Of a DNA stretch of 64,000 nt, positions 1 through 8,313 are shown in pieces. The stretch comes from Aminobacter sp039907765. Lineage in GTDB: Bacteria; Pseudomonadota; Alphaproteobacteria; Rhizobiales; Rhizobiaceae. The first letter of the stretch is position 1, and each line of letters starts with the position of its first letter. Position numbers and translations under genes: made by a program. The notes under the pieces were generated by a model, which saw nothing but the letters and a program-made list of their open reading frames with translations, did no database searches and was not told the origin of the DNA. The stretch spans positions 186,001 to 250,000 of the forward strand of contig NZ_JARDJI010000002.1 of the NCBI RefSeq assembly GCF_039907765.1. The letters run 5' to 3'.

Positions 1-114
1 GTTGGCGAGGTTTCCTAACGAAGCCTGGTATTTCGCTACCTGCTCCCGGGGCGGAGTTGGAGTAGAAGCGATCGACGGTCGCCGGATCGATTCCGAAGGG
101 GCGTAGGAGACGCG

Positions 115-1053
115 ATGCAGACGCTGCAAGCCGTCCTGGACGAGATCGTCGCGGAAATGTCCGCCCAGGCGGATCGCGGCGAGGTCGCCACTTACATCCC
201 TCAACTCGGCAAGATCGACCCTGGGAAGTTCGGGATAGCCGTCGTGCTCAACGACGGCTCATCGGCGGTTGCCGGCGACGCCGAGGAGCCGTTTTCGGTG
301 CAGAGCATCTCCAAGGTGTTCACCCTGGCTCTGGCGCTCGGGCGCGTCGGCGATTCGTTGTGGAACCGGGTCGGGCGGGAACCGTCCGGAACGCCGTTCA
401 ATTCCATCGTCCAGCTCGAGCGGGAGGAGGGGATTCCCCGCAACCCGTTCATCAACGCCGGCGCGATCGTCGTCTCGGACATATTGCTTGCCGGCCACCA
501 GCCGCGCGAGGCGATCGGCGAGATCCTGAGCTTCGTGCGTACGGTGGCGGATGACGACACCATCGTCATCGACGCAGACGTCGCCAACTCAGAGCGCGTA
601 ACCGGCTACCGCAATTTTGCCCTCGCCAACTATCTCAAGGGCTTCGGCAACCTGCACCATGCCCCGGAAATGACGCTCGGGGTCTATTTCCACCATTGCG
701 CCATCGCGATGAGCTGCCTGCAACTGGCCAATGCCGGGCGCTTCCTGGCGAGTGCCGGTATGGTTCCGTCGACCGGCCATACCGTCGTCTCAAGCGAGCG
801 TGCCAGGCGCGTCAATGCGCTGATGCTGACCTGTGGCCACTATGACGGCTCCGGCGAATTCGCCTTCCGGGTCGGCATCCCGGGCAAGAGCGGCGTCGGC
901 GGCGGCATATTGGCGATCGTGCCGGGCGTGGCCTCTATCGCCGTCTGGTCGCCGGGCCTGAATGCTCGCGGCAATTCAATGCTCGGCTCGATCGCCCTGG
1001 AGCAACTGACCAGGCGGATGAACTGGTCGATCTTCTCCTCCCGGTCCGCCTAG
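115..1053 (+). CDS. glsA: Glutaminase
   Basis: Hydrolyses L-glutamine to glutamate and ammonia. The protein has 312 residues, the usual length for bacterial glutaminases of the serine beta-lactamase-like fold. The catalytic Ser-x-x-Lys is seen as SISK at residues 64-67. The family blocks NPFINAGAI and GIPGKSGVGGGI are also present. The ATG at 115 follows GTAGGAG with good spacing, so the start is well supported. It stands alone. The 114 bases before it hold no complete gene, and a 198-base gap follows. Confidence 0.95.
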   Translation: MQTLQAVLDEIVAEMSAQADRGEVATYIPQLGKIDPGKFGIAVVLNDGSSAVAGDAEEPFSVQSISKVFTLALALGRVGDSLWNRVGREPSGTPFNSIVQLEREEGIPRNPFINAGAIVVSDILLAGHQPREAIGEILSFVRTVADDDTIVIDADVANSERVTGYRNFALANYLKGFGNLHHAPEMTLGVYFHHCAIAMSCLQLANAGRFLASAGMVPSTGHTVVSSERARRVNALMLTCGHYDGSGEFAFRVGIPGKSGVGGGILAIVPGVASIAVWSPGLNARGNSMLGSIALEQLTRRMNWSIFSSRSA

Positions 1054-1251
1054 CGTTCCCGCAGCACCACGCCGGCATCTGGACACCGCGTCAAGATCCG
1101 CGAATATGGCTGCGCAGGAACGTGTTGCGCAGGCCTCCGTCCGAAGCCGAGGAACGAACCGTGACGATGGTCATTGTTCTGCCGTCGGCCGGAAGATCGC
1201 GGCAGCGCTCTCGCCGACGCCGTCATGGCTGGCGAGGTCGGGAGGTCGCAT

Positions 1252-3204
1252 ATGGTCGAGGCCAGTCCGAGGAACCAAGGCCAGACGGCCGAGCGGCGGC
1301 TGTTTCGGCCTCATCCGAGGACCGCACTGCCGACCTTCGCCGCCACTGCGGCGGTCGTGGCCATACTCTACTTCGCACGCGACGTCTTCCTGCCGCTTGC
1401 CATCGCCGTACTCCTGACCTTCGCCCTGGCGCCCATCGTGTCGTCGCTACGGCGACTGGGCATCCCCCGCCTCGCGGCTGTCATCGCCTGCGTTCTGGCG
1501 GCATTTGCCGTCGTGGGCGCTTTCAGCTTCGTGGTCGTCTCGCAGGTGGGCGAAGTGGCCGAGAACGTGCCCACCTACCAGGCCAACATCCTCGAGAAAG
1601 TCCGCTCGCTCAAGGATGCCGGCAGCGAAGGCGGCATCGTCGACAGGCTGAGCAAGGTCATCGAGCGCGTGGGCCAGGAAATCGAAAAGCCGGAAGTGGC
1701 CGAGACGCCTGTGGCCCAGCCATCCCGGCCCGACCCGCTGCTGGTCGAAATCTTCACGCGGCAGAAGCCCATCGAGACACTGCGCAACCTCATCTCGCCG
1801 CTTGTCGGGCCGCTGGCGACCGCGGGCCTCGTCGTCGTGGTCGTCATCTTCATGCTGATGGAGCGCGAGGACCTGCGCGACAGGTTCATCAGGCTGGTCG
1901 GCTACGGCGACCTGCACCGGACCACGGAGGCGCTGCAGGACGCGGGGCGGAGGGTAGGGCAGTACCTGCTGATGCAGCTGGTGGTGAACGTGCTCTATGG
2001 TGTCCCCATCGGCATCGGTCTGTGGCTTCTGGGCATACCGAACGCGATCCTGTGGGGGCTGCTCGCGGTCGTGTTGCGCTTCGTGCCATATATCGGCCCG
2101 GCCATCGCGATGATCCTACCGCTGTTCCTGGCGCTCGCCGTGGCGCCCGGCTGGTCGCTCGTGCTGTGGGCGGCGGCGCTGTTCCTCGTCATGGAACTGG
2201 TCATCAACAACGTCATCGAACCCTGGCTGTACGGCTCGAAGACCGGGCTGTCGCCGCTGGCCATCATCGTCGCCGCCATCTTCTGGACCTGGCTCTGGGG
2301 ACCGATCGGGCTGGTGCTGTCAACACCGCTGACGGTCTGCCTGGTGGTCCTCGGAAAACACGTTCCGCAGTTCGAATTCCTTGAAGTGCTGTTCGGCAAC
2401 GAACCCGTGCTCGATCCCAAGGAGCGGCTCTATCAGCGCCTGCTTGCCGGCGATCCGGACGAGGCGACCGACCATGCCGAGGAGATGCTCGAGGACGAGT
2501 ACCTGGTCGACTATTACGGCGGCGCGGCGATCCCCGCGTTGCTGCTCGGCGAACGCGACAGGGCACGGGGCGCGATGACCGACGAGCAGCGGACGCGCGT
2601 GGCCCAAAGCGCCATGGCGGTCGTCTCGAACCTGCGCGAGATCGCGCAGGACGAGGCAGATGAAGACGATGACGGCGACGTATCGGACGATGCCGAGGAC
2701 GGCCAAGCCAGCATGGAGCTGCCGGACGGGACGGGCAAATCCGTGCTGTGCATCGGCGGGCGGGGCGAACTAGACGATGCAGCCGCCGCCATGCTTGCCC
2801 AGGTCCTGACTGTCCAGGGGGCGGAAGCCCGGACGGCCAGCCATGCGGAGGCCGAGCCGGCCAACATGCGCAACCTTTCGCTCGAAGACGTCGACAGCGC
2901 GGTCGTCGGGTTCCTCAACGCCGATTCGCTGAACCACGGACGCTTCCTGGTGCGCCGGCTCAAGCGGTTCAAGCCGACGATCAGGGTTGGGATCGTGCTT
3001 TGGTCGGAAAGCAGCCCCGACCTCGATGCGGAGCGGCTTGCGGGCGAACTGAATGCCGACTTCGTGGCATTCGACATCACGGGCGCCGTGACCGGCGCGC
3101 TCGCCGACGCACCCGCGGTGCCGCTGAGGCCCACCAGGCGCAAGATGCGGCGCCCTGCGCCGGCAAAGCGCACCAGCAAGGCCAGGGAAAAGGCGGCCGG
3201 CTGA
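1252..3204 (+). CDS. AI-2E family transporter with long C-terminal cytoplasmic extension
   Basis: A 650-residue member of the AI-2E (PerM/TqsA-like) permease family, with an inner-membrane core of about seven or eight helices. Residues 25-65 are the first hydrophobic hairpin, and residues 240-370 contain the typical re-entrant and late helices. Family members are usually about 350-400 residues. Here some 250 further residues follow: an acidic stretch (DEADEDDDGDVSDDAED) and then an alpha/beta segment starting LCIGGRGELDDAAAAML that could be a Rossmann-like regulatory domain. The ATG at 1252 is chosen over one at 1174 because GGGAGG lies just upstream of it. The transported substrate cannot be read from sequence. 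Confidence 0.88.
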   Translation: MVEASPRNQGQTAERRLFRPHPRTALPTFAATAAVVAILYFARDVFLPLAIAVLLTFALAPIVSSLRRLGIPRLAAVIACVLAAFAVVGAFSFVVVSQVGEVAENVPTYQANILEKVRSLKDAGSEGGIVDRLSKVIERVGQEIEKPEVAETPVAQPSRPDPLLVEIFTRQKPIETLRNLISPLVGPLATAGLVVVVVIFMLMEREDLRDRFIRLVGYGDLHRTTEALQDAGRRVGQYLLMQLVVNVLYGVPIGIGLWLLGIPNAILWGLLAVVLRFVPYIGPAIAMILPLFLALAVAPGWSLVLWAAALFLVMELVINNVIEPWLYGSKTGLSPLAIIVAAIFWTWLWGPIGLVLSTPLTVCLVVLGKHVPQFEFLEVLFGNEPVLDPKERLYQRLLAGDPDEATDHAEEMLEDEYLVDYYGGAAIPALLLGERDRARGAMTDEQRTRVAQSAMAVVSNLREIAQDEADEDDDGDVSDDAEDGQASMELPDGTGKSVLCIGGRGELDDAAAAMLAQVLTVQGAEARTASHAEAEPANMRNLSLEDVDSAVVGFLNADSLNHGRFLVRRLKRFKPTIRVGIVLWSESSPDLDAERLAGELNADFVAFDITGAVTGALADAPAVPLRPTRRKMRRPAPAKRTSKAREKAAG

Positions 3205-3389
3205 TCATCGGCCGAGGCCCGGACCGCCGCGGCACCCGCCGATCGCTGCCCGATTGCTGCCGACATGCGGCTGCATGCCGGCTGTCGAAGGGATTCGCCG
3301 GTCCGGCACGAAAAAGGTGTCATGGATCATTTTTCGCCTCCGTGCATTGTAGGTTCGGCGGGCGATGCAACCTTTTGGGAGTGACGGTA

Positions 3390-3662
3390 ATGAAGATGGC
3401 TGGTGTGAGTATCGCGCTTCTCTTGACGCTGGCGGCCTGTTCGCAGACCGAGCAGGGAGCGGCTATCGGGGGTCTCGGAGGCGCGGCGATCGGAAGTGCC
3501 GTTGCCGCACCCGGAAATCGCGCCGAGGGTGCGCTTGTCGGTGGCGCCGTCGGCGCAGTGGCCGGTGCGCTGATCGGCCGGGCCAACGAGCCCAACCAGT
3601 GCCGCTATCGCGACCGCTACGGCCGCACCTACATCGCGGAATGCCCGCGCGGATATTACTGA
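3390..3662 (+). CDS. Small glycine-zipper lipoprotein
   Basis: A 90-residue secreted protein. Residues 1-16 are a signal peptide ending in the lipobox LAAC (Cys17), so it should be a lipoprotein. Residues 23-63 are glycine/alanine repeats of GxxxG type (AAIGGLGGAAIGSAVAAP, GALVGGAVGAVAGALIG), a glycine zipper that commonly packs in the outer membrane. The tail is basic and aromatic (CRYRDRYGRTYIAECPRGYY). It resembles the 17 kDa surface-antigen/YMGG-like families. A longer reading frame runs in from upstream without a start signal; the lipobox fixes the ATG at 3390. Confidence 0.82.
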   Translation: MKMAGVSIALLLTLAACSQTEQGAAIGGLGGAAIGSAVAAPGNRAEGALVGGAVGAVAGALIGRANEPNQCRYRDRYGRTYIAECPRGYY

Positions 3663-3682
3663 GCGCGAACTGCATAGCTTCG

Positions 3683-3718
3683 AAGATGCCGGGGGCGCCG
3701 ACGCGCCTTCGGCATCTT
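3683..3718 (+). terminator. Hairpin after the lipoprotein gene
   Basis: AAGATGCC at 3683-3690 pairs with GGCATCTT at 3711-3718, and GGCGC/GCGCC inside can extend the stem. It lies 21 bases after the lipoprotein stop codon. No T-run follows, so it may be a weak or Rho-assisted terminator or only an mRNA-stabilising hairpin. Confidence 0.35.
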
Positions 3719-3929
3719 GCCGATTGTCCGGACGTCCAAGCCGACTCAGATGCTATCCGCTTGCCGAAGCACGGTCATTTTGCCGCCTGACTGGCAGGCG
3801 GCCGACCGGATTGCCCACTGTTGGGCTCCGCCCCGACCATCCGATGTTCAAGACGGGGACAAAATGCTCCTTCGCAGTGGCCGGCGAAAAATGACGTTCC
3901 ACAATCTTGCCAAAATTAGCAATCGACAA

Positions 3930-3950
3930 AGTCTATTAATTTTATAGACT
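3930..3950. promoter_or_regulatory. AT-rich dyad, putative Rrf2-type operator
   Basis: A perfect inverted repeat, AGTCTAT-N7-ATAGACT, in an AT-rich island of otherwise GC-rich DNA. It lies 21 bases before the start of the small membrane-protein gene at 3972. Its size and spacing fit operators of Rrf2-family regulators, and such a regulator gene is the next one downstream. A related half site (CATTAGAGATAAATTC) occurs at about 5142-5157 in the upstream region of that regulator. The link is inference. Confidence 0.45.
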
Positions 3951-3971
3951 AACGGCATGATGGAGATTGCG

Positions 3972-4124
3972 ATGGCACAGACCCAGTATCTCTCGAGTGG
4001 CCGCGCCGCACAGTCGGCGGCTACTGCTGGCAAGCCGGCTACGGTTGCGCAGCTGGTTTCCTACCTCATCTTCACGGTCTCGTTCGGCTTCACCGTGGCG
4101 ATGGTGATCGGATTGATCCACTAG
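3972..4124 (+). CDS. Small single-pass membrane peptide (50 aa)
   Basis: Encodes 50 residues: a polar Ala/Ser-rich N-terminus (MAQTQYLSSGRAAQS) followed by one hydrophobic helix (residues 28-49, VSYLIFTVSFGFTVAMVIGL). GGAG at 3962-3965 sits seven bases before the ATG at 3972. An in-frame ATG at 3957 has no ribosome binding site and lies too close to the dyad at 3930-3950. I do not recognise the family. Its position behind a dyad and beside an Rrf2 regulator and a sulfate-binding protein suggests regulated expression. Confidence 0.6.
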   Translation: MAQTQYLSSGRAAQSAATAGKPATVAQLVSYLIFTVSFGFTVAMVIGLIH

Positions 4125-4601
4125 ACGGATCGTTTGGGCGCCGATGGGCGCACTGTTCCCTCAATCGAATCGAAGAAGGTTTTCAAAGTACCGCCTGCAT
4201 TGGCGCGGGCGGTGACAAGACTGTTTCTGACAGGACGGAGGAGATGCGATGCAGATCGACATCACCCGTTGCCCCGGGCGGCGTTGCCGACAGTGACGAG
4301 CTTCACCCTTCCTACTTTTCCGACACCGCACATGCCGTCGGGTACGGCACTGAAGGTGGCGGGCAAGCATACCGGTCTGTTCGAGTTGCCGGCCAGCGGG
4401 TCGGAAGAGACGCGACGTCTGACGGAGCGGGTCACGGTTGCAGTGCAGCCCTTCGGCAGGGCCGGGAGGATGACGCCAATGCGATCGAAGCGTTCGGCCA
4501 GGAGATCATCCCGCAGGTCCGCAGGACGTCGAAGCGCCACGATGCGCCGCCGCCGGGCCGCAGAGGCAATCCGGTGCAGTTGCGCCGCGTCGTCTAGGGC
4601 C
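4125..4601. other. Gap with a possible decayed flavin monooxygenase C-terminus
   Basis: No intact gene is convincing in these 477 bases. In the plus frame that ends at 4597, the stretch at roughly 4466-4540 reads DDANAIEAFGQEIIPQVR. That resembles the C-terminal segment of LLM-class flavin-dependent monooxygenases, a group that includes sulfonate and sulfur-ester desulfurising enzymes. The preceding sequence does not match that family. If real, this is a remnant that lost most of its gene. A longer plus frame that continues over the Rrf2 gene is only its antisense shadow. Confidence 0.25.
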
Positions 4602-5051
4602 CTAGGCGTGATACACCACGCCTGGCACGACGTCGTCGTTGTCGGCGTCGCAGACCTGGGCCAGGCTGCGGTTGTCGAGCACCCCGGCGATGGCCTGCCT
4701 GACCTCCAGCATCATGTGGCGGATCTGGCAGGTCGCCTCGTCGCAGTCGTCGCAGGGCTGGTACTGGGTGCGGCTGGCGCACGGAATGGGCGCCAGCGGC
4801 CCGTCGAGCACACGCACGACATGGCCGATCCTGATCTCGGTGGCCGGCTTGGCAAGCCGGTAGCCGCCGTCCTTGCCCTTGCGGCTCTGGACGAAGCCGG
4901 CATTGCGCAGCTCGCCGAGGATGGCGTCGAGGAACTTTTTCGGGATGTTGTTGGCGGCGGCGATGTCGCCGACGAAGGCCAGCTGGCCCGGCGGCAGTTG
5001 CGATAGATGGACGAGGGCCTTGAGGCCGTATTTGCCTTTTTTAGTCAGCAT
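4602..5051 (-). CDS. Rrf2 family transcriptional regulator
   Basis: A 149-residue winged-helix regulator. The N-terminal MLTKKGKYGLKALVHL and the recognition segment AAANNIPKKFLDAILGELRNAGFVQSRKGKDGG are typical of Rrf2 proteins (IscR, RirA, NsrR, CymR). Four cysteines at 91, 100, 103 and 108 (C-x8-C-x2-C-x4-C) lie where IscR-type proteins bind an iron-sulfur cluster, but the spacing differs from IscR. It may bind a cluster or sense thiols. The neighbouring sulfate-binding protein gene suggests control of sulfur or cysteine uptake. That is an inference from context. Confidence 0.9.
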   Translation of the reverse strand: MLTKKGKYGLKALVHLSQLPPGQLAFVGDIAAANNIPKKFLDAILGELRNAGFVQSRKGKDGGYRLAKPATEIRIGHVVRVLDGPLAPIPCASRTQYQPCDDCDEATCQIRHMMLEVRQAIAGVLDNRSLAQVCDADNDDVVPGVVYHA

Positions 5052-5280
5052 TGCGAGAACGCATCATCGACTTCGGCTGCCAGTCGCAGCGAGTTGCACA
5101 GGGCCGCGGATGACGATTCGTCCCCATCGCATTCCGGCTGTCATTAGAGATAAATTCCAGCGACTTGATATACAAGCCGAAAGACGTTGAGATTCAGCAA
5201 GTTTCGGCCATTTTGGCGCGTGATCCGCCAAATTGCCGGCGACCGGCGCCAACCGCGATGCCCGGCCGGCGCCGCCTGGT

Positions 5281-5314
5281 CAAAAATGGCGAAAGCCGGC
5301 GCGGGCCGGCTTTC
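5281..5314 (-). terminator. Rho-independent terminator of sbp
   Basis: GAAAGCCGGC (5291-5300) pairs perfectly with GCCGGCTTTC (5305-5314) around a four-base loop. Read on the minus strand the hairpin is followed by ATTTTT. It lies 27 bases after the sbp stop codon. Confidence 0.75.
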
Positions 5315-5341
5315 CCATATGCGGCGGCGACGCCGGCTGGT

Positions 5342-6328
5342 TCAGCGCTTTCCGTAGATCTGTTCCAGCAGGCCGCCGGGACCGAAATGTTCCTTCTGGA
5401 TATTGTCCCAGCCGCCGAACACGTCTTCCACCGTCACGAGGCGGACGTCGGGGAACTGCGACTTGAATTCCGCGGCGACGGCGGCATCATGGACACGGTT
5501 GCCGTATTCGGCGGCGATGCGCTGGCCTTCGGTGGTGTAGAGGAAATCGAGATAGGTCTTGGCGAGATCGCGCGAGCCGCGCTCGTCGACCACCTTGTCG
5601 ACGATGGCGACCGGGAACTCGGCGAGCAGGCTGACCGAGGGGGTGACGCTCTCCACCTTTTCGGTGCCGTACTCCCTGGCGATGCCGCGTGTCTCGGCTT
5701 CGAAGGTGATCAGCACGTCGCCGATGCCGCGTTCGACGAAGGTGGTGGTGGCGGCGCGGCCGCCCGTGTCGAACACCGGCACGTTGTCAAACAGCTTGGC
5801 GACGAATTCCTTGACCTTGGCCTCGTCGCCCTTGAACGCCTCCTTGGCGTAGGCGGTGGCGGCGAGATAGGTGTAGCGCGCGTTGCCCGAGGTCTTGGGG
5901 TTCGGGAAGATCACCTGCACGTCGTCGCGGACGAGATCGGACCAGTCCTTGATGTTCTTCGGGTTGCCGGCGCGGACGAGGAAGGACGGCAGCGAATAGA
6001 AGGGCGAGGCCTGGTTGGGGAAGTCCTTCTGCCAGTCGTCGGACACGAGGCCGTTCTTGACCAGGAAATCGATGTCGATCACCTGGTTGAAGGTGACGAC
6101 GTCGGCCTGCAGCCCCTCGACGATGGAGCGTGCCTGCTTGGAGGTGCCGGCATGCGACTGGTCGACGGTGACCCCTGGATTTGCCGCGGCGAATGCCTTG
6201 TTCTCGGCGGCGAAGAGCTCGCGGGCAACGTCGTAGGAGGCGTTGAGAATCTTGTCGACGGACTGTGCCTGGGCCGGACCCGCGAGGATCGCGGCAAGCG
6301 CCGCACCGACGAGTAGGAAGCGTTTCAT
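5342..6328 (-). CDS. sbp: Sulfate/thiosulfate ABC transporter substrate-binding protein
   Basis: A 328-residue periplasmic binding protein with a Sec signal peptide (MKRFLLVGAALAAILAGPAQAQS, cleavage near residue 21). Family blocks include LLNASYDVARELF-like KILNASYDVARELFAAENK, NQVIDIDFLVKNGLV, NPKTSGNARYTYLAA and the C-terminal DVFGGWDNIQKEHFGPGGLLEQIY. It captures sulfate for a CysTWA-type importer whose permease and ATPase genes are not in this window, so it is an orphan here. It ends in its own terminator. The putative Rrf2 regulator downstream on the same strand is a candidate controller. Confidence 0.92.
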   Translation of the reverse strand: MKRFLLVGAALAAILAGPAQAQSVDKILNASYDVARELFAAENKAFAAANPGVTVDQSHAGTSKQARSIVEGLQADVVTFNQVIDIDFLVKNGLVSDDWQKDFPNQASPFYSLPSFLVRAGNPKNIKDWSDLVRDDVQVIFPNPKTSGNARYTYLAATAYAKEAFKGDEAKVKEFVAKLFDNVPVFDTGGRAATTTFVERGIGDVLITFEAETRGIAREYGTEKVESVTPSVSLLAEFPVAIVDKVVDERGSRDLAKTYLDFLYTTEGQRIAAEYGNRVHDAAVAAEFKSQFPDVRLVTVEDVFGGWDNIQKEHFGPGGLLEQIYGKR

Positions 6329-6403
6329 TGGGGCGTTCTCCTGAGACTTGCGGCAAATTTCTTAAGTGGCTGCAAGTTAGCGGGGAGCGGCCGTGAGGAG
6401 GAG

Positions 6404-6424
6404 GCAGAGGCAGGTTGCCTCTGC
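6404..6424. repeat. 9-bp hairpin between cobT and sbp
   Basis: GCAGAGGCA and TGCCTCTGC form a perfect stem with a GGT loop. It lies between the end of cobT and the start of sbp. It lacks a T-run in either direction. It could attenuate read-through from the cob operon or be an operator in front of sbp. Confidence 0.35.
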
Positions 6425-6518
6425 ATGATCGCGTGGAACGGAAACCCAAAGATCGGTCGATTCCAGAAATCAGTTTCCAGGGTGATGTAATACTCGCCGT
6501 CCAGAGAGCAACGGCCGA

Positions 6519-7529
6519 CTATTTGTCGCTCACGCCGGCCTCGGCGAAGCTCGCCATCCTGGCGTGGCATTCGAGCGCCGAGCGGACGATGTTGACGGCA
6601 AGGCAGGCGCCGGAGCCTTCGCCCAACCGCATGCCCATGTCGAGCAACGGCGCGAGCCCGAGAGCTTCGAGCAGTTGCCTGTGGCCAGCCTCTGCCGAGA
6701 CATGGGCGGCAAGCGTGTGGGCGAGGCCCTGCGGGTGGAGCTTCGCCAGCGGCGCGGCCGCCGCGGTGACGACAAAGCCGTCGAGCAGGACCGGAATGCC
6801 ATGATGGCGCGCGGCGAGCGTGGCGCCGAGAATGGCGGCAAGCTCGCGGCCGCCGAGAGTGGCGGCGACGGCCAGCGGATCTGCGAGGCTTGCTGCGTGG
6901 CGGGCGAGGCCGGCATCGATCGCCACGAACTTGCGGGCGAGGCCGCTGTCATCGACACCGGTACCGCGGCCGGCCCATAGCCGGCCGTTCCCACCGAACA
7001 GGCCGGCGGCGATTGCAGCTGCCGGGGTGGTGTTACCGATGCCCATTTCGCCGAAGCAGATGAGGTCGAGGTCGTCGTCGACAGCTTCATAGCCGGTGGA
7101 GACGGCGGCGAGGAATTCCGTCTCGCTCATCGCCACGGTCTGGGTGAAATCCCCGGTAGGGTGGTTGAGGTCGAGCGGGATCACCGAAAGCTCGGCGCCG
7201 GCGAGGCGGGCTAGCTGGTTGATCGCAGCACCACCGCCGGCGAAATTGGCGACCATCTGCACCGTCACTTCGGACGGATAGGCCGACACGCCTTGCGCAG
7301 TGACGCCGTGGTTGCCGGCGAAGACGATGACCTTGACCTTATCCAGCCTGGGCATCTCGCGGCCCTGCCAGCGGCCGAGCCAGGCGGCGATGGTTTCCAG
7401 CTTGCCGAGGCTGCCGCGCGGCTTGGTCAGCGTGTCTTGGCGGGCGGCGACGGCTTGTGCCGCGGCGTCGCTGCCGGCCGGCAAGTCGAGGCAGGCACTG
7501 CGCAATTCATCGAGCGATTTGAAGGCCAT
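6519..7529 (-). CDS. cobT: Nicotinate-nucleotide:dimethylbenzimidazole phosphoribosyltransferase
   Basis: Activates dimethylbenzimidazole to alpha-ribazole phosphate, the lower ligand of cobalamin (called CobU in Pseudomonas denitrificans). It has 336 residues, the normal length. Recognised blocks are KPRGSLGKLETIAAWLG, FAGNHGVTAQGVSAYP, GEMGIGNTTPAAAI and the C-terminal GMRLGEGSGACLA. It is the last gene of the minus-strand cob cluster, 24 bases after cobS. The next gene, sbp, is 190 bases away behind a hairpin. Confidence 0.96.
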   Translation of the reverse strand: MAFKSLDELRSACLDLPAGSDAAAQAVAARQDTLTKPRGSLGKLETIAAWLGRWQGREMPRLDKVKVIVFAGNHGVTAQGVSAYPSEVTVQMVANFAGGGAAINQLARLAGAELSVIPLDLNHPTGDFTQTVAMSETEFLAAVSTGYEAVDDDLDLICFGEMGIGNTTPAAAIAAGLFGGNGRLWAGRGTGVDDSGLARKFVAIDAGLARHAASLADPLAVAATLGGRELAAILGATLAARHHGIPVLLDGFVVTAAAAPLAKLHPQGLAHTLAAHVSAEAGHRQLLEALGLAPLLDMGMRLGEGSGACLAVNIVRSALECHARMASFAEAGVSDK

Positions 7530-7553
7530 GGCTGCGAAAACTCCGAAATTGAA

Positions 7554-8312
7554 TCAAGCCAGGATGACGGATGCGGTGAAGAGGAGGGCGATCTCGCCGA
7601 GTTGTTGCAGGGCGCCGATGGTATCGCCGCTCTGGCCGCCGATCTGGGCGAGGCACAGCTTCCTGAAGGCGAAGAACAGGACGGCGAGGCAAAGTGCGGC
7701 GACGATCGCGCCCTTGAGGCCGAGGAAGAACAGGCCGAGCCCGCCGATGACAAGTGCTGCGATCACAACCTCGTCGGCGACCGCGCCGACGCCTGCGGCC
7801 AGCCCGTCGACGCGTGCCTGCGGCAGGTGGCGCATGAAGGCCGGGATCAGCGCGCGCGAGCCGACATGGGCGGCGACGAGCGCGGCGAATACGGGCGCGG
7901 GGTCTTCCAATCCTGCAATCGCGCTCCAGCGGGCGAGGATGGAGAGCGCAAGCGCGCAGGCGCCGTAGCTGCCGATGCGGCTGTCGCGCATGATCTCGAG
8001 CTTGCGCTCGCGCGTGCGGCCGCCGCCGAAGCCGTCGGCGGTGTCGGACAGGCCGTCTTCGTGCAGGCAGCCTGTGACCAGCATGCCGGTTGCAACCGCC
8101 AAGGCTGCGGCAAGGTTGGGTGCAAGGCCAACCGTAGAGCCCGCGGCAAAGGCGAGCCACGCCAAGTGTGCCACGGCGAGGCCGGCGAGCGGCGCGGTCC
8201 AGATGGCGTCGGCAAGCGACCGGTCCCTGACCTCGAAATGGGGCAGCGGCAGGCGCGTGAAGAAGACGAGCCCGAGGCGGATGTCGTCGAAGAGCGTCGC
8301 CGGCGTGACCAT
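7554..8312 (-). CDS. cobS: Adenosylcobinamide-GDP ribazoletransferase (cobalamin synthase)
   Basis: Joins adenosylcobinamide-GDP to alpha-ribazole at the membrane (CobV in P. denitrificans). The 252 residues contain several hydrophobic helices and the family segments FFTRLPLP, GCLHEDGLSDTADGFGGGRTRERKLEIMRDSRIGSYG (metal-binding acidic loop) and SRALIPAFMR. A longer open frame exists upstream, but the ATG at 8312 is right because it follows the cobB stop by one base and the upstream part is cobB antisense. Confidence 0.94.
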   Translation of the reverse strand: MVTPATLFDDIRLGLVFFTRLPLPHFEVRDRSLADAIWTAPLAGLAVAHLAWLAFAAGSTVGLAPNLAAALAVATGMLVTGCLHEDGLSDTADGFGGGRTRERKLEIMRDSRIGSYGACALALSILARWSAIAGLEDPAPVFAALVAAHVGSRALIPAFMRHLPQARVDGLAAGVGAVADEVVIAALVIGGLGLFFLGLKGAIVAALCLAVLFFAFRKLCLAQIGGQSGDTIGALQQLGEIALLFTASVILA

Positions 8313-8313
8313 C

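Noticed and set aside
4134..5006. Plus-strand frame of 290 codons over the Rrf2 gene
   Set aside because: More than half is antisense to a good Rrf2 gene and the remainder has no family match except the short stretch described separately.
6404..6424. Strong terminator between cobT and sbp
   Set aside because: The 9-bp hairpin has no T-run on either strand, so it is listed only as a hairpin.
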